DNA from: Candidatus Caldilinea saccharophila
GTDB lineage: Bacteria; Chloroflexota; Anaerolineae; Caldilineales; Caldilineaceae
Assembly (NCBI GenBank): GCA_016710365.1
Contig: JADJVW010000061.1
Span: 1 to 64,000, forward strand
Direction: 5' to 3'
DNA length: 64,000 nt
The notes under the pieces are model-generated. The model was given only the letters and a program-made list of their open reading frames with translations. It did no database searches and was not told the origin of the DNA. Positions 39,728 to 53,046 of the stretch are shown here, piece by piece (within the stretch, counting starts at the first letter, position 1; every line of letters starts with the position of its first letter). The position numbers were made by a program, and so were the translations under genes.

Positions 39728-40285
39728 ATGTCTATCAAACCAGACCACTGGATCCGGCGCATGGCGCTGGAGCACGCCATGATCGAGCCGTTCGTGGAAG
39801 GACAGGTGCGGTCAGGCGTCGTCTCGTACGGCCTGAGCAGCTTTGGCTACGACATCCGCGTGGCCGACGAATTTCGCATCTTTACGCCTGCGACCGGCCA
39901 ACTCAGTGTTATCGACCCCAAAGCCATCGACGACCGCGCCATGTTCCCCTACCGGGGCGACATCTGCATTGTACCGCCCAATAGTTTTGCGCTGGCGCGC
40001 ACCGTCGAGTACTTTCGCGTCCCGCGCAATGTGCTGACGATCTGTCTGGGCAAAAGCACCTATGCGCGCTGTGGCATCATCGTCAACGTGACGCCATTTG
40101 AGCCTGAGTGGGAAGGCCACGTCACGATCGAGATCAGCAACACGACGCCGCTGCCCGCCAAGATCTACGCCAATGAAGGCATCGCCCAGGTGATCTTTTT
40201 TGAGGGAGAGGAGCCGGAGATATCCTACGCCGACCGCAAGGGGAAATACCAGGGGCAGCACGGCATCACGTTGCCGCGGCTTTGA
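39728..40285 (+). CDS. dcd: dCTP deaminase
   Basis: Dcd removes ammonia from dCTP to give dUTP, a step toward dTTP. The 185-residue trimeric enzyme has the core GDICIVPPNSFALARTVEYF, GKSTYARCGI with the Ser-Arg pair, and VTIEISNTTPLPAKIYANE with the catalytic Glu. The C-terminus SYADRKGKYQGQHGITLPRL is the usual ordered tail. The start at 39728 was chosen because an earlier ATG (39701) adds residues outside the family. Downstream lies the tandem repeat array. Confidence 0.92.
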   Translation: MSIKPDHWIRRMALEHAMIEPFVEGQVRSGVVSYGLSSFGYDIRVADEFRIFTPATGQLSVIDPKAIDDRAMFPYRGDICIVPPNSFALARTVEYFRVPRNVLTICLGKSTYARCGIIVNVTPFEPEWEGHVTIEISNTTPLPAKIYANEGIAQVIFFEGEEPEISYADRKGKYQGQHGITLPRL

Positions 40286-40304
40286 ATGCGTTGATGGGGC
40301 GCAT

Positions 40305-40786
40305 CGGGCTGCTCGTTGACGGATTACGTCGGGCTGGTAGCCCAACCTACGATAGCCACTACGTGATAGCCACAACACGCCGGGTTGCTCGTTGACGGAT
40401 TGCGTCGGGCTGATAGCCCGACCTACGATAGCCACTACGTGATAGCCACAACACGCCGGGTTGCTCGTTGACGGATTGCGTCGGGCTGGTAGCCCGACCT
40501 ACGATAGCCACTACGTGATAGTCACAACACGCCGGGTTGCTCGTTGACGGATTGCGTCGGGCTGGTAGCCCAACCTACGATAGCCACTACGTGATAGCCA
40601 CAACACGTCGGGTTGCTCGTTGACGGATTGCGTCGGGCTGGTAGCCCGACCTACGTGATAGCCACAACACGTCGGGTTGCTCGTTGACGGATTGCGTCGG
40701 GCTGGTAGCCCAACCTACAATAGCCACAACACGCCGGGCTGCTCGTTGATGGATTGCGTCGGGCTGGTAGCCCGACCTACTGAGCT
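40305..40786 (+). repeat. Tandem array of seven 76-base hairpin units (family H)
   Basis: Units begin at 40305, 40381, 40457, 40533, 40609, 40673 and 40735. The first four intervals are exactly 76 bases; later ones are 64 and 62 because of internal deletions. Each unit carries GTCGGGCTGGTAGCCCGAC, which folds on itself, and ends with AACACGCCGGGTTGCTCG. The array fills the gap between the convergent dcd and formyltransferase genes. It contains no unique spacers, so it is not a CRISPR. Confidence 0.9.
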
Positions 40787-41720
40787 ATTGAGCGAGGCGT
40801 GCTTGAAGTGAGCCTGGCGAGCAGCGGAACGTGAGGATTTCGCCATCGACCACGTAGGGAGTTTCCAGCGTGGTATAGTTTGACCAGGAGAGAACATCGG
40901 AGAGCAGCCAGCGTTTGCCGTCGAGGTCGAGCGAGTAAGGATGTCCCCACAAGACGGTGGCGCGCATAAAGTTGAAGATACGGCGCGCGGACCATGCGGT
41001 GGAAACGACGAAATCGTCGGCGTGAGGCCAGGACTGATAGCTGCCGCCCGGCGCCTGTTTGCGGTACGGCAACTCCCCTCCCATCACATGTTGCAACACA
41101 TCCACCAGGACGCGGCCGCCGGCGTGCGCCATCAAGCGCGTGGCATCGTGCTCTGAGATGCCGTCGGCAAGCGGCGCCAGGCGCTGCGCGGCAATGGCGC
41201 CGGTGTCGAACTGGGCATCGACCCAGTGCACGGTCACGCCTGTGCGCTGCTCACCCGCGCGAAATTGCCAGAAAAGAGGGGCCGGCCCGCGATAGGCAGG
41301 CAGCAGCGACGGGTGCACGTTGAGAAAGCCATGGCGCGGCACCGCAAGCAGCGACTCCGGCACCAGCCGTGGAAAGCAAGCGACAACGCCCAGCGACGGC
41401 GCCAGCGATCTGAGAATACGCGCTGTCTCGACGGCTTTGATGCGTTTGACGCCATAAAGAGGAATGGCGTGCTGCCAGGTGAGCGTGAGCACGCTTTCCT
41501 GTGAAAACGTAGAAAGCATCTGCACCGAATTCGGGTCATTTTCAGCAATGGCGACATTGGGAGGCAGGAGTGGCTTGATCGTCGTATTTTCAGCAAGCCC
41601 AGGCAAATTCTGACCGGCCAGCCAAACCGCGGCAATCTTGACGCGCGCTGTAATCAAGGATTCCAGGATGATCCGAGTATATTCACAGTCCGATCCAAAA
41701 AAGACGATTTCAAAGGCCAT
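40785..41720 (-). CDS. Formyltransferase family protein (methionyl-tRNA formyltransferase-like)
   Basis: This 311-residue protein has the formyl transferase fold. The formyl-folate binding and catalytic segment is FLNVHPSLLPAYRGPAPLFW, with Asn and His, and the third residue is the Asp in WVDAQFDTGAI. Fmt proteins share this, but the N-terminal half here (VFFGSDCEYTRIILESL) and the C-terminal half differ from standard Fmt. It may be a second, specialised formyltransferase acting on a nucleotide sugar or other amine. The ATG at 41720 is four bases from the stop of the DUF1667 gene, so it may be in the same operon. Confidence 0.72.
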   Translation of the reverse strand: MAFEIVFFGSDCEYTRIILESLITARVKIAAVWLAGQNLPGLAENTTIKPLLPPNVAIAENDPNSVQMLSTFSQESVLTLTWQHAIPLYGVKRIKAVETARILRSLAPSLGVVACFPRLVPESLLAVPRHGFLNVHPSLLPAYRGPAPLFWQFRAGEQRTGVTVHWVDAQFDTGAIAAQRLAPLADGISEHDATRLMAHAGGRVLVDVLQHVMGGELPYRKQAPGGSYQSWPHADDFVVSTAWSARRIFNFMRATVLWGHPYSLDLDGKRWLLSDVLSWSNYTTLETPYVVDGEILTFRCSPGSLQARLAQ

Positions 41721-41723
41721 GAG

Positions 41724-42104
41724 TCAGATTTTTCGCATGTCACGCGCCGCAATGATGTTTACACCCGTGCCCAGTATATCAGACACGATTATATCACCCA
41801 TTGCCACTGGTGCGGAGACGCGCACCGAGCGCAACGCACGACAGATCGCGATGCCTTTGCCTTTGGGCGCTGCGATCTCAGAACGCACGGGCAGGCGTCG
41901 CCAGCGCGCCTGGTCGATAGCGACGGTGGTCGTTACGATCCGGCGGGGATCGGTGTGCTCCTGGAGCGCATATTCGCGGCCACGGCGGCAAGAAAAGCCA
42001 CGCACCTCAACGATGGCGTGGCTCTCGATATCTTCATCCACTTCGAGCCGGCAGCCCATCGGACAGCCAATGCACAGATAGTGTTCTGTAAGTCGTTGCG
42101 TCAT
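41724..42104 (-). CDS. DUF1667 Cys-rich protein
   Basis: This 126-residue protein has conserved cysteines in YLCIGCPMGCRLEV near the start and GFSCRRGREYA, as in DUF1667. In other bacteria DUF1667 genes stand next to a GlpA-like dehydrogenase and an FAD oxidoreductase, exactly as here. It probably binds an Fe-S cluster and serves electron transfer. Its ATG overlaps the stop of the oxidoreductase gene by four bases, which supports joint expression. Confidence 0.78.
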   Translation of the reverse strand: MTQRLTEHYLCIGCPMGCRLEVDEDIESHAIVEVRGFSCRRGREYALQEHTDPRRIVTTTVAIDQARWRRLPVRSEIAAPKGKGIAICRALRSVRVSAPVAMGDIIVSDILGTGVNIIAARDMRKI

Positions 42105-43420
42105 ATCAGCAGTTCCTCTCCGCCAACATCCTCGTCCATTGCTTCTTCGCTCGCTACCACGTCGATGCGCAGCATATCGCCATGAAAATGCTGCAAGATC
42201 GCAGGCCGCAGTTTCAAGTTGACCATTTCCGCGGGAAAGACATAGCGCAGCTTTCTGGCGTAGACTATTTTCCCGGATGGCTCCACCAGCCGCAAGGTGC
42301 ATGTTCCCAACTGCCGACGCGTGCGTAAGTACACAATATGGTCGCGTTCCGTCGATATGGTGTGCGGCACACAATAAGCGACGTTCTTGCCCGGTTGCAA
42401 ACGAACATTGTCGGGGCGCGGCAAGGTTCCGGCCACATATTGACCCGCACTATAGCCGGCCAATGCCGCTTCCGCGCTGACGAAATCAACAATGTCATGG
42501 ATGTGGACGACATTTCCACAAGCAAAAACGCCGTCTCGTGTGCATTCCATTGTGCTAGTGACCAGCGGGCCGCGCGTGACCGGGTCGAGACGCAGCCGCA
42601 TCTGCTGCGAAAGCTCGTTTTCCGGGATCAGCCCAATCGATACAAGCACCGTGTCGCCGCGATCTGCCACGCTTGGTCGATCAAGGGTCGAAACGAGGCG
42701 TCGACGGGCGCTACGGTCACTTGATTGACACGGTGGTCGCCATGAATTTCGACGATGGTCGTGGATAGATGCAACGGGATGTCGAAGTCCTGCAAGCATT
42801 GCACGATGTTGCGATTGAGACCATTGGCGTGAGGCATCAACTCGAAGACGCCGACCACCTCGATATCTTCGAGGATCAAGCGCCGCGCCATGATTAAACC
42901 GATGTCACCGGACCCCAGAATGACAGCGCGGGCGCCTGGCAACAGCCCGTAGAGGTTGATCAGACGCTGCGCCAATCCAGCCGTGAAGATGCCCGCCGGA
43001 CGCGTGCCTGGAATGCGCACCGCGGCGCGCGCGTCCGTTCGCGCGCGCCCATGGCCAACACGACCGCGCGCGTATCCAGCAACGAGATGCCATCCGTGGT
43101 GGTCAATAATTTGACGCGCCGTTGTTCATCGATATCCAGCACATAGGCATCGGTCACGACATCGATATCGTGCTCCAGCGTCTGCATCAGCGCACGCTGC
43201 GCGTATTCAGGCCCGGTCAGCGCCTCGCCAAAGCGATGCAGGCCAAAGCCGCTGTGGATGCACTGCAACAGGATGCCTCCTGCCTCTGCTTCGCGATCGA
43301 CGACCAATATCTTTGCGGCGCCGGCAGCCTGCGCGGCGACGGCCGCTTCGAGGCCAGCCGGGCCGCCGCCTACCACCACGACATCATAACTGCCACGCAA
43401 GTGACGCGAACTGGATGTGA

Positions 43421-43424
<4 letters not shown>
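42101..43424 (-). CDS. FAD-dependent NAD(P)-type oxidoreductase, frameshifted
   Basis: Three frames give one protein. The N-terminus has the FAD motif VVVVGGGPAGLEAAVAAQAAG, then EAGGILLQCIHSGFG. The frame shifts near 43020 to continue IPGTRPAGIFTAGLAQRLI with a second dinucleotide motif LGSGDIGLIMARR. It shifts again near 42670 to LVSIGLIPENELSQ and DGVFACGNVVHIHD, the FAD-flavin end. The family occurs with GlpA-like and DUF1667 proteins, and may accept electrons from the GlpA-like subunit. Both shifts look like lost or gained single bases. Confidence 0.75.
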
Positions 43425-44854
<1,430 letters not shown>

Positions 44855-44976
44855 AGGGAGACGCACCTTTCGGGTAGAAACCGATCGTGATTCCCGTTAA
44901 TCGTCCATGGTTTTATTGTCGCGCTCAGGGAAGGGAGTCTCAACGGTCAGATAGCCAGGTTTGGAGGGTCAAACCT

Positions 44977-45028
44977 GGATCGCGGACGTCCCGTCCGCCT
45001 TCGGGTGCGGACGGGACGTCCGCGATCC
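44977..45028 (+). repeat. Perfect hairpin with 22-bp stem (family I)
   Basis: The arms at 44977-44998 and 45007-45028 are exact reverse complements around an eight-base loop that contains TTCGG. The core GCGGACGTCCCGTCCGC is itself related to the in-frame repeat in the DUF1537 kinase gene. It lies between divergent or convergent transcripts of the GlpA-like operon start and the hydrolase end, where both strands could read it as a stop signal. Confidence 0.8.
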
Positions 45029-45037
45029 GGCAGAGAG

Positions 45038-45949
45038 TCAGCCAGCCAGATATTTTTCGAGCCACGTCAACAGGCGTTGCCAAGCGTCGTCGGCGGCTTC
45101 GGGTCGATAGCTATTGCGCGTATCGTTGAAGAAGGCATGGGGCGCGCCTTCATAAATTTGAATCTCGTTTTCGATGCCAGCGGCGGTTAACGCTTCGCCC
45201 ATGGCGCGCACCTGCTCCACTGGGATGCCGCTGTCGTCGGCGCCATAGAAGCCGAGCACAGGCGCCTTGACGCCCGTGGCTTGTTGGGGCGTCAGCGGCG
45301 AACCATAGAAAGGAACCGCCACCGCCAGCTTGTCATTGGCGAGGGCTGTCATCAACACCAGACCGCCACCCATACAGAAGCCGACGATGCCCACCTTGTC
45401 GCCGCGCACAAAATCCTGCGCCAGGAGGTGGTCAACGGCGCTGCCAATCTCGTCCACGGCCGCGGGCATGTCAAGTTCCATGACCAGTTTGCGCGCCTCG
45501 TCCGGCTCCGTCGCCACCTGCCCTTTATAGAGATCAGGCGCCAACGCGACATAGCCTTCGTTGGCAAGACGGCGGGTTACATCCATGATGTGTTCATTGA
45601 GTCCCCACCATTCCTGCAAAACAATCACCGCGGGCCAGGGGCCGCCTCCTTCAGGGTGCGCCCAATAGCCGGTCAGCGTTTCCCCATCAGGGCCAGGATA
45701 TTCAACTATACCCGCCACCAAGCCTGATGCGGTAGTCAGGTTGGTGTCCGGCGAACCAACGCCCTCGCCTGTGGGGAGAGCCTCGGTCACAGGGCGCGGC
45801 GCGCTGCTGATGGGCTGGCAGGCAGCGAGGAGCAGGCTTGCCGCGGACGCGCCACCGACCACTGCGGTGGCGCGCTGCAGAAAGGTGCGGCGATTGATCT
45901 CACCGACCTGAAACGAACGAACGAGTTGCATGACGTAGATGCGATCCAT
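45038..45949 (-). CDS. Dienelactone hydrolase family lipoprotein (Tat-type signal)
   Basis: This 303-residue alpha/beta hydrolase opens the family catalytic set: Cys in VGFCMGGGLVLM, Asp in GADDSGIP and His in APHAFFND. The N-terminus has a twin-arginine motif (NRRTFLQRA) and LLLAAC, so it is probably exported folded and then lipid-anchored. Dienelactone hydrolases open lactone rings of aromatic breakdown products, but the family is broad and the substrate is unknown. AGGAG lies seven bases before the ATG. Confidence 0.85.
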   Translation of the reverse strand: MDRIYVMQLVRSFQVGEINRRTFLQRATAVVGGASAASLLLAACQPISSAPRPVTEALPTGEGVGSPDTNLTTASGLVAGIVEYPGPDGETLTGYWAHPEGGGPWPAVIVLQEWWGLNEHIMDVTRRLANEGYVALAPDLYKGQVATEPDEARKLVMELDMPAAVDEIGSAVDHLLAQDFVRGDKVGIVGFCMGGGLVLMTALANDKLAVAVPFYGSPLTPQQATGVKAPVLGFYGADDSGIPVEQVRAMGEALTAAGIENEIQIYEGAPHAFFNDTRNSYRPEAADDAWQRLLTWLEKYLAG

Positions 45950-46137
45950 CAGTTTCTCCTTTGCGAACGATGCCGTGTGCGTATCTGAGATATTCGCGCA
46001 ATGGCGTTATTTTTGGAGCGGGGAGCCAAACCCAGATAGTTCAATATCGAAGTATAGTTTGCCATGCTGGAAAATAGCCGGATGTAAGGAATACTGCGAA
46101 GCGCCAATGGCATCCCGTCAATATCGCAAAGCCGCAA

Positions 46138-47373
46138 TCAGCCAACAATCCGATCTGGCAGCACAGGGGGTGACGCCCTCAGCTCGCTGCGCAGCACCGC
46201 TTGATACGCCGCGATGCGTTCCCGGCGCAGCGCCGGCTTATGCCCCAGCCACAGCTTGGCCCGCTCCACCCAGAGCTGCGTGCGGTATTCGAGCAGCAGA
46301 TAGCGGCGCAGCGCCTCCCCCCAGCGCGGGCCAAACCACTTGCGCCAGTAGCGCACCTTGCTGGTGTTGAAGCGGATGTGGCGCTGCGTGGAGACCTGCT
46401 CGCTGCTCTTGCCTTCGTGGTGGATGACGAGGGCGGCCGGTTCGTAGACGACGCGCCAGCCGGCCAGCTTGACGCGGCGGCAAAGATCCAGCTCCTCGCT
46501 GTACATGAAGAAGCCTTCGTCGAAGGGGCCGTCGGGCGTGGCGACCGCATCCAACGCCTCACGCCGGCAGAGCAGCGCCGCACCGACCAGCCAGTCGACC
46601 TCGGCGCGTTGGCCGGCGGGCAGATTCGCCATCAACAGCGCTCGCGCCCACGGATTCGACGGCCAAGCGCGCCCCAGCCACGTGCTCTCGAAGAAGCCGG
46701 TCAGCCGCGTGGGAAAGCGCCGCGCGCTCGGCTGCGGCGAGCCGTCGGCGTAGCGCAACTGGGGGCCGATGACGCCGAGGGTAGGGTCGGCGGCGCAGTG
46801 TAGAGGGGAGAAGGGGGATTGGGAGATTGGGGGATTGGGAGGTTGGAGATTAGAGATTGGAGATTGTGCTGAAGCTGTCTCCCTGTCTCCCCCTCTCCTT
46901 GTCTCCCCCGCCGCCAACTCTGCGTCTGGGTTGAGGAAATAAACAAACCGCCCGCGGCTGGCCGCGTAGCCGCGGTTGTTGCCGCCGGTGAAGCCCAGGT
47001 TGCGAGCGCTGGCGATGACCTGCACCCACGGGAAATGCGTCGCCAGCAACGCCGGCGTGTCGTCATGGCTGGCGTTGTCGACGACGATGACTTCGAGGGT
47101 GCAGGGAGTGAAGGATTGGGAGATTGAGAGATTGGAGATTAAAAATTGTGCTGAAGCTGTCTCCTCTTCTCCTTGTCTCCCCCTCTCCTTGTCTCCTTGT
47201 CCCCTTGTCTCCCCCTCTCCTTGTCTGTTTCCCGGAAAGACGCGCCCCTCTGAGCGCGCCGGTTCGCTGGCGCGCTCAATAGAAAGAAGACACTGGCGCA
47301 GCAGCGGCCAGACATTCCAAGAGACGATAACGATGGAGAGATCCACAGGTGGTTGTTGGTGCATGAACTTCAT
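46138..47373 (-). CDS. Family 2 glycosyltransferase with two in-frame repeat insertions
   Basis: This 411-residue cytoplasmic enzyme transfers a sugar (rhamnosyltransferase-like) to a polysaccharide. The GT-A core is LSIVIVSWNVWPLLRQCL, then EVIVVDNASHDDTPALL, FTGGNNRGYAASRGRFVYFL with NPDAE, and the acceptor region PFDEGFFMYSEELDLCRRVK. Two family C repeats are read in frame: between the first helix and second strand (about 47100-47232) and right after NPDAELAAG (about 46800-46915), where a helix is normally found. A third of the insert is Gln, Ser, Pro and Gly. The core seems intact, so the enzyme may tolerate them. Confidence 0.82.
   Translation of the reverse strand: MKFMHQQPPVDLSIVIVSWNVWPLLRQCLLSIERASEPARSEGRVFPGNRQGEGETRGQGDKERGRQGEEETASAQFLISNLSISQSFTPCTLEVIVVDNASHDDTPALLATHFPWVQVIASARNLGFTGGNNRGYAASRGRFVYFLNPDAELAAGETRRGGDRETASAQSPISNLQPPNPPISQSPFSPLHCAADPTLGVIGPQLRYADGSPQPSARRFPTRLTGFFESTWLGRAWPSNPWARALLMANLPAGQRAEVDWLVGAALLCRREALDAVATPDGPFDEGFFMYSEELDLCRRVKLAGWRVVYEPAALVIHHEGKSSEQVSTQRHIRFNTSKVRYWRKWFGPRWGEALRRYLLLEYRTQLWVERAKLWLGHKPALRRERIAAYQAVLRSELRASPPVLPDRIVG
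46800..46915 (-). repeat. Family C repeat inserted in frame in the glycosyltransferase gene (distal copy)
   Basis: The plus strand has GGGGATTGGGAGATTGGG and similar units, then TCTCCCTGTCTCCCCC. It is translated as the peptide ETRRGGDRETASAQSPISNL and more. It replaces the usual helix after NPDAE. Confidence 0.75.
47100..47232 (-). repeat. Family C repeat inserted in frame in the glycosyltransferase gene (proximal copy)
   Basis: AAGGATTGGGAGATTGAGAG and CTCCTTGTCTCCCCCTCTCC form the arms. It is translated as GEGETRGQGDKERGRQGEEE and more. It resembles the distal copy in the same gene, sharing TASAQ and SISQS-type segments. Confidence 0.75.
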
Positions 47374-47456
47374 TGTAGCGCAAGCATCAGCGGTTTTGAC
47401 AGCAGCGTGGGGCTGTGATAGCCTTTTTGAATGCCTTTTGTCGAGGGTGTTGTGAC

Positions 47457-48790
<1,334 letters not shown>

Positions 48791-48794
<4 letters not shown>

Positions 48795-48889
48795 AACGCG
48801 GATGACGCGGATCGAACGGATCGGCGCGGATTTTTTAAGACGAAAACGATCTGCGTTTATCTGCCAAATCCGCGCCATCCGCGTTCTAT
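48791..48889 (+). repeat. Palindromic repeat, family A (largest copy)
   Basis: ATAGAACGCGGATGACGCGG at the left end is answered by CCGCGCCATCCGCGTTCTAT at the right end. The first bases overlap the mtnA stop codon, so the element reaches into the gene end. It is longer than the copies at 6333 and 8283. Confidence 0.75.
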
Positions 48890-48912
48890 TTTGCAGTTTT
48901 CGAGAGTGAGCT

Positions 48913-49511
<599 letters not shown>

Positions 49512-49606
49512 GACTGGGAAATAGAGATTAGAGATTGGAGATTAGGAGATTAAAACAATCGCCAAGTCACGCAATCTCTACTTTCCAATCTCCAATCTCC
49601 ACAAGG
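49512..49606 (+). repeat. Palindromic repeat, family C
   Basis: TAGAGATTAGAGATTGGAGA is matched by TCCAATCTCCAATCTCC further on. It lies between the LOG gene and the PfkB kinase gene and ends at the ribosome site AAGGAG. Confidence 0.75.
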
Positions 49607-49613
49607 AGAAATT

Positions 49614-50609
<996 letters not shown>

Positions 50610-50613
<4 letters not shown>

Positions 50614-51524
50614 GTGTGAACCCTGCTCCCGGTCTGGTCGCTGCGCTGTTGGCGGATGACCCGGTTTGGTCGGCTTATGCGCTGGCCGATTTGCAGCCGA
50701 AGATGGCGCCCTATTGTCGCTGGTATGTTCATGCCAACGACGCCGCGCACGCGGTGGTCTTGATCTTCGATGGGCTGAAGCCGCCGATTCTTTTTGCTGA
50801 GGGCGACGCAGCCGCATTGACAGCCGCGCTGTCGGATGTAGCGCTGTCCGGTGCGGCGCTGCCGGCGCAGGTCTATCTCAACGTGCGCGAGGAACATGCC
50901 GCGGCATTGGCGCGCTGGTATGACCATCACGACCGGCGTCCTATGTGGCGCATGGTGTTGGGAGAGGCGAGGGGCGAGTTGCGAGGGGCGACGTATAACG
51001 AGGCAGTCTTTAACACGGAGGCGCAAAGTCGTAAAGAGGAAGAAGAGGAAAACCCTTCGCGATCTTCTCTCCGCGCATCTCTGCATCTCCGCGCCTCTGC
51101 GTCAAAATCTTCTCTGCCTCTGCGCAGGTTGACGAGCGCGGATGTAGGGCGTGTGGCTACACTCCTTCAATATGGTGGGACATTCACGCCTGACGCGTTT
51201 GCCGAGCATCAGGTCGAGTTGGGCGTCTTCTACGGCGTCGAAGATGAGCGTGGCGAATTGGCTGCCGTCGGCGGCACGCACATCGTGGACTACACCGCGC
51301 GCATCGCCGCGGTCGGCAACATGTACACGCGTCCGGACTGCCGCGGGCAGGGTTACGCCAGTGCGGTGCTAGCGGCGATCGTAACCGCGCTGCAAGACGC
51401 CGGCGTGGCGACCATCGTGCTCAATGTGGATCAACGCAACACGGCAGCGCGCCGCATTTACGAGCGTTTCGGCTTCGTCGTCCACTGCCCCTACATCGAG
51501 GGCGTGGCAACAGCAGTAGCCTGA
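50610..51524 (+). CDS. Two-domain GNAT acetyltransferase with in-frame repeat insertion
   Basis: This 304-residue protein has an N-terminal half like a degenerate acetyltransferase (YVHANDAAHAVVLIFDGLKP) and a C-terminal GNAT domain with the CoA loop TRPDCRGQGYASAVLAAI and NVDQRNTAARRIYERFGF. A family D palindromic repeat (51008-51118) is read in frame between them as NTEAQSRKEEEEENPSRSSL and more. The ATG overlaps the previous stop. Its substrate is unknown. Confidence 0.8.
51008..51118 (+). repeat. Family D repeat inserted in frame in the GNAT gene
   Basis: AACACGGAGGCGCAAAGTCG forms the left arm and CTCCGCGCCTCTGCGTCAAA the right arm. Its length keeps the frame open and it adds about 37 residues, mostly Glu, Lys, Ser and Arg, between two domains. 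Confidence 0.8.
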
Positions 51525-51704
51525 GCGTATTGGCAGAGATGTGTTTTCCACTGTACGGGCATGACTGGTCACGCCTGTATGGTGATCATCGATACGTTGG
51601 AAAGGATAGCGATCGCGGCGCGAGAATGCAATGGTGCGCCTCCCTGTAACCCTTTGCGTTTTGGCGTCGTTATAGCTACGCTTAAGTTTTTATGGAGAAA
51701 CTGA

Positions 51705-52932
51705 ATGACAACCGCAACCAAAGAACGACAATATGACATTGCCGACATCAACCTGGCCGAACGCGGACGCTTCCGCATGCAGTGGGCCGCCAAGGAGATG
51801 CCGGTGCTCGATCTGATCGAAGAACGCTTCAAAAAGGAGCAGCCCTTCAAAGGCGTCCGCATGGCCGGCGCCATGCACGTGACCTCCGAGACGGCCAACC
51901 TCATGCGCATCCTGCTCGCCGGCGGCGCCGAAGTCGCCCTGTGCGCCACCAACCCGCTGAGCACGCAGGACGACATTGCCGCTGCGTTGGTAGCCTACTA
52001 TGAGATGCCGGTATATGCGATTAAGGGCGAATCCGTAGAGCAGTACAATAGCCATCTCAACAGCGTGCTCGACGTCAAGCCCAACATCACCATGGACGAC
52101 GGTATGGACCTCGTCGCGATGCTCCACACGCAGCGCGACAACCTGCTTCCCGACGTCGTCGGCGGCACCGAAGAGACCACCACCGGCGTCGTCCGCCTGC
52201 GGGCCATGGCCGCCGCCGGCGCGCTCAAGTTCCCGGTGATTGCCGTGAACGACGCGCAGACCAAGCACTTCTTTGACAACCGCTACGGCACGGGCCAGAG
52301 CACGATCGACGGCATCATTCGCGCAACCAACGTGCTGCTAGCGGGCAAGAACTTTGTCGTCGGCGGCTACGGCTGGTGCAGCAAGGGGATCGCGATGCGC
52401 GCCAAAGGCATGGGCGCCAATGTGATCGTCACCGAAATCGACCCGCTGCGGCCTCGAAGCGGTGATGGACGGCTTCCGCGTCATGCCCATGGCGGAGGCG
52501 GCAAAGGTCGGTCATATCTTCTGCAGCGCCACCGGCGACATCCACGTCATCGACATGAACCACATCGCGCAGATGCGCGACGGCGCCATCCTCGCCAACA
52601 GCGGCCACTTCGATGTCGAAATCAACATGAAGGAACTCACCGCGCTGGCGACCAAGATCACGCGCGTGCGCGACTTCCTCGACGAATACACGCTGGACGA
52701 CGGTCGCCGTCTCTACGTGGCGGGCGAAGGGCGGCTGGTGAATCTGGCCGCGGCCGAAGGTCACCCCAGCGCCGTGATGGACATGAGCTTTGCCAACCAG
52801 GCGCTGGCGGCCGAGTACATGCTCCAGCACGGCAGCGAACTGAAAGGCGAGGTTTACGACGTGCCGGTTGATATCGACCAGGAAATCGCTCGCCTCAAGC
52901 TCGAGGCCATGGGCGTCGAGATCGACACCTGA
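51705..52932 (+). CDS. ahcY: Adenosylhomocysteinase, frameshifted
   Basis: AhcY splits S-adenosylhomocysteine into adenosine and homocysteine. The first part has FKGVRMAGAMHVTSETANLM, GTEETTTGVVRL and the NAD motif VVGGYGWCSKGIAMRAKGMG. One base is missing near 52448; the frame then continues EAVMDGFRVMPMAEAAKVGH and NSGHFDVEINM, ending VPVDIDQEIARLKLEAMGV. An ATG 51705 start gives the usual N-terminus. It lies in the methionine-cycle cluster with metK and mtnA. The break is most likely a sequence error in an otherwise intact gene. Confidence 0.9.
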
Positions 52933-53046
52933 CGACCGAACAATCAGCCTATTTCAAGCGAGTGGAGCCTGGGCACCGGGCACTAGGAGGCGGATGAGGG
53001 AGGGGAGGGCGGCCCTTCATCACCTAATACTAATGAGAGACAACTT

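Noticed and set aside
40305..40786. CRISPR array
   Set aside because: The units are head-to-tail repeats with no unique spacers, and no cas genes are near.
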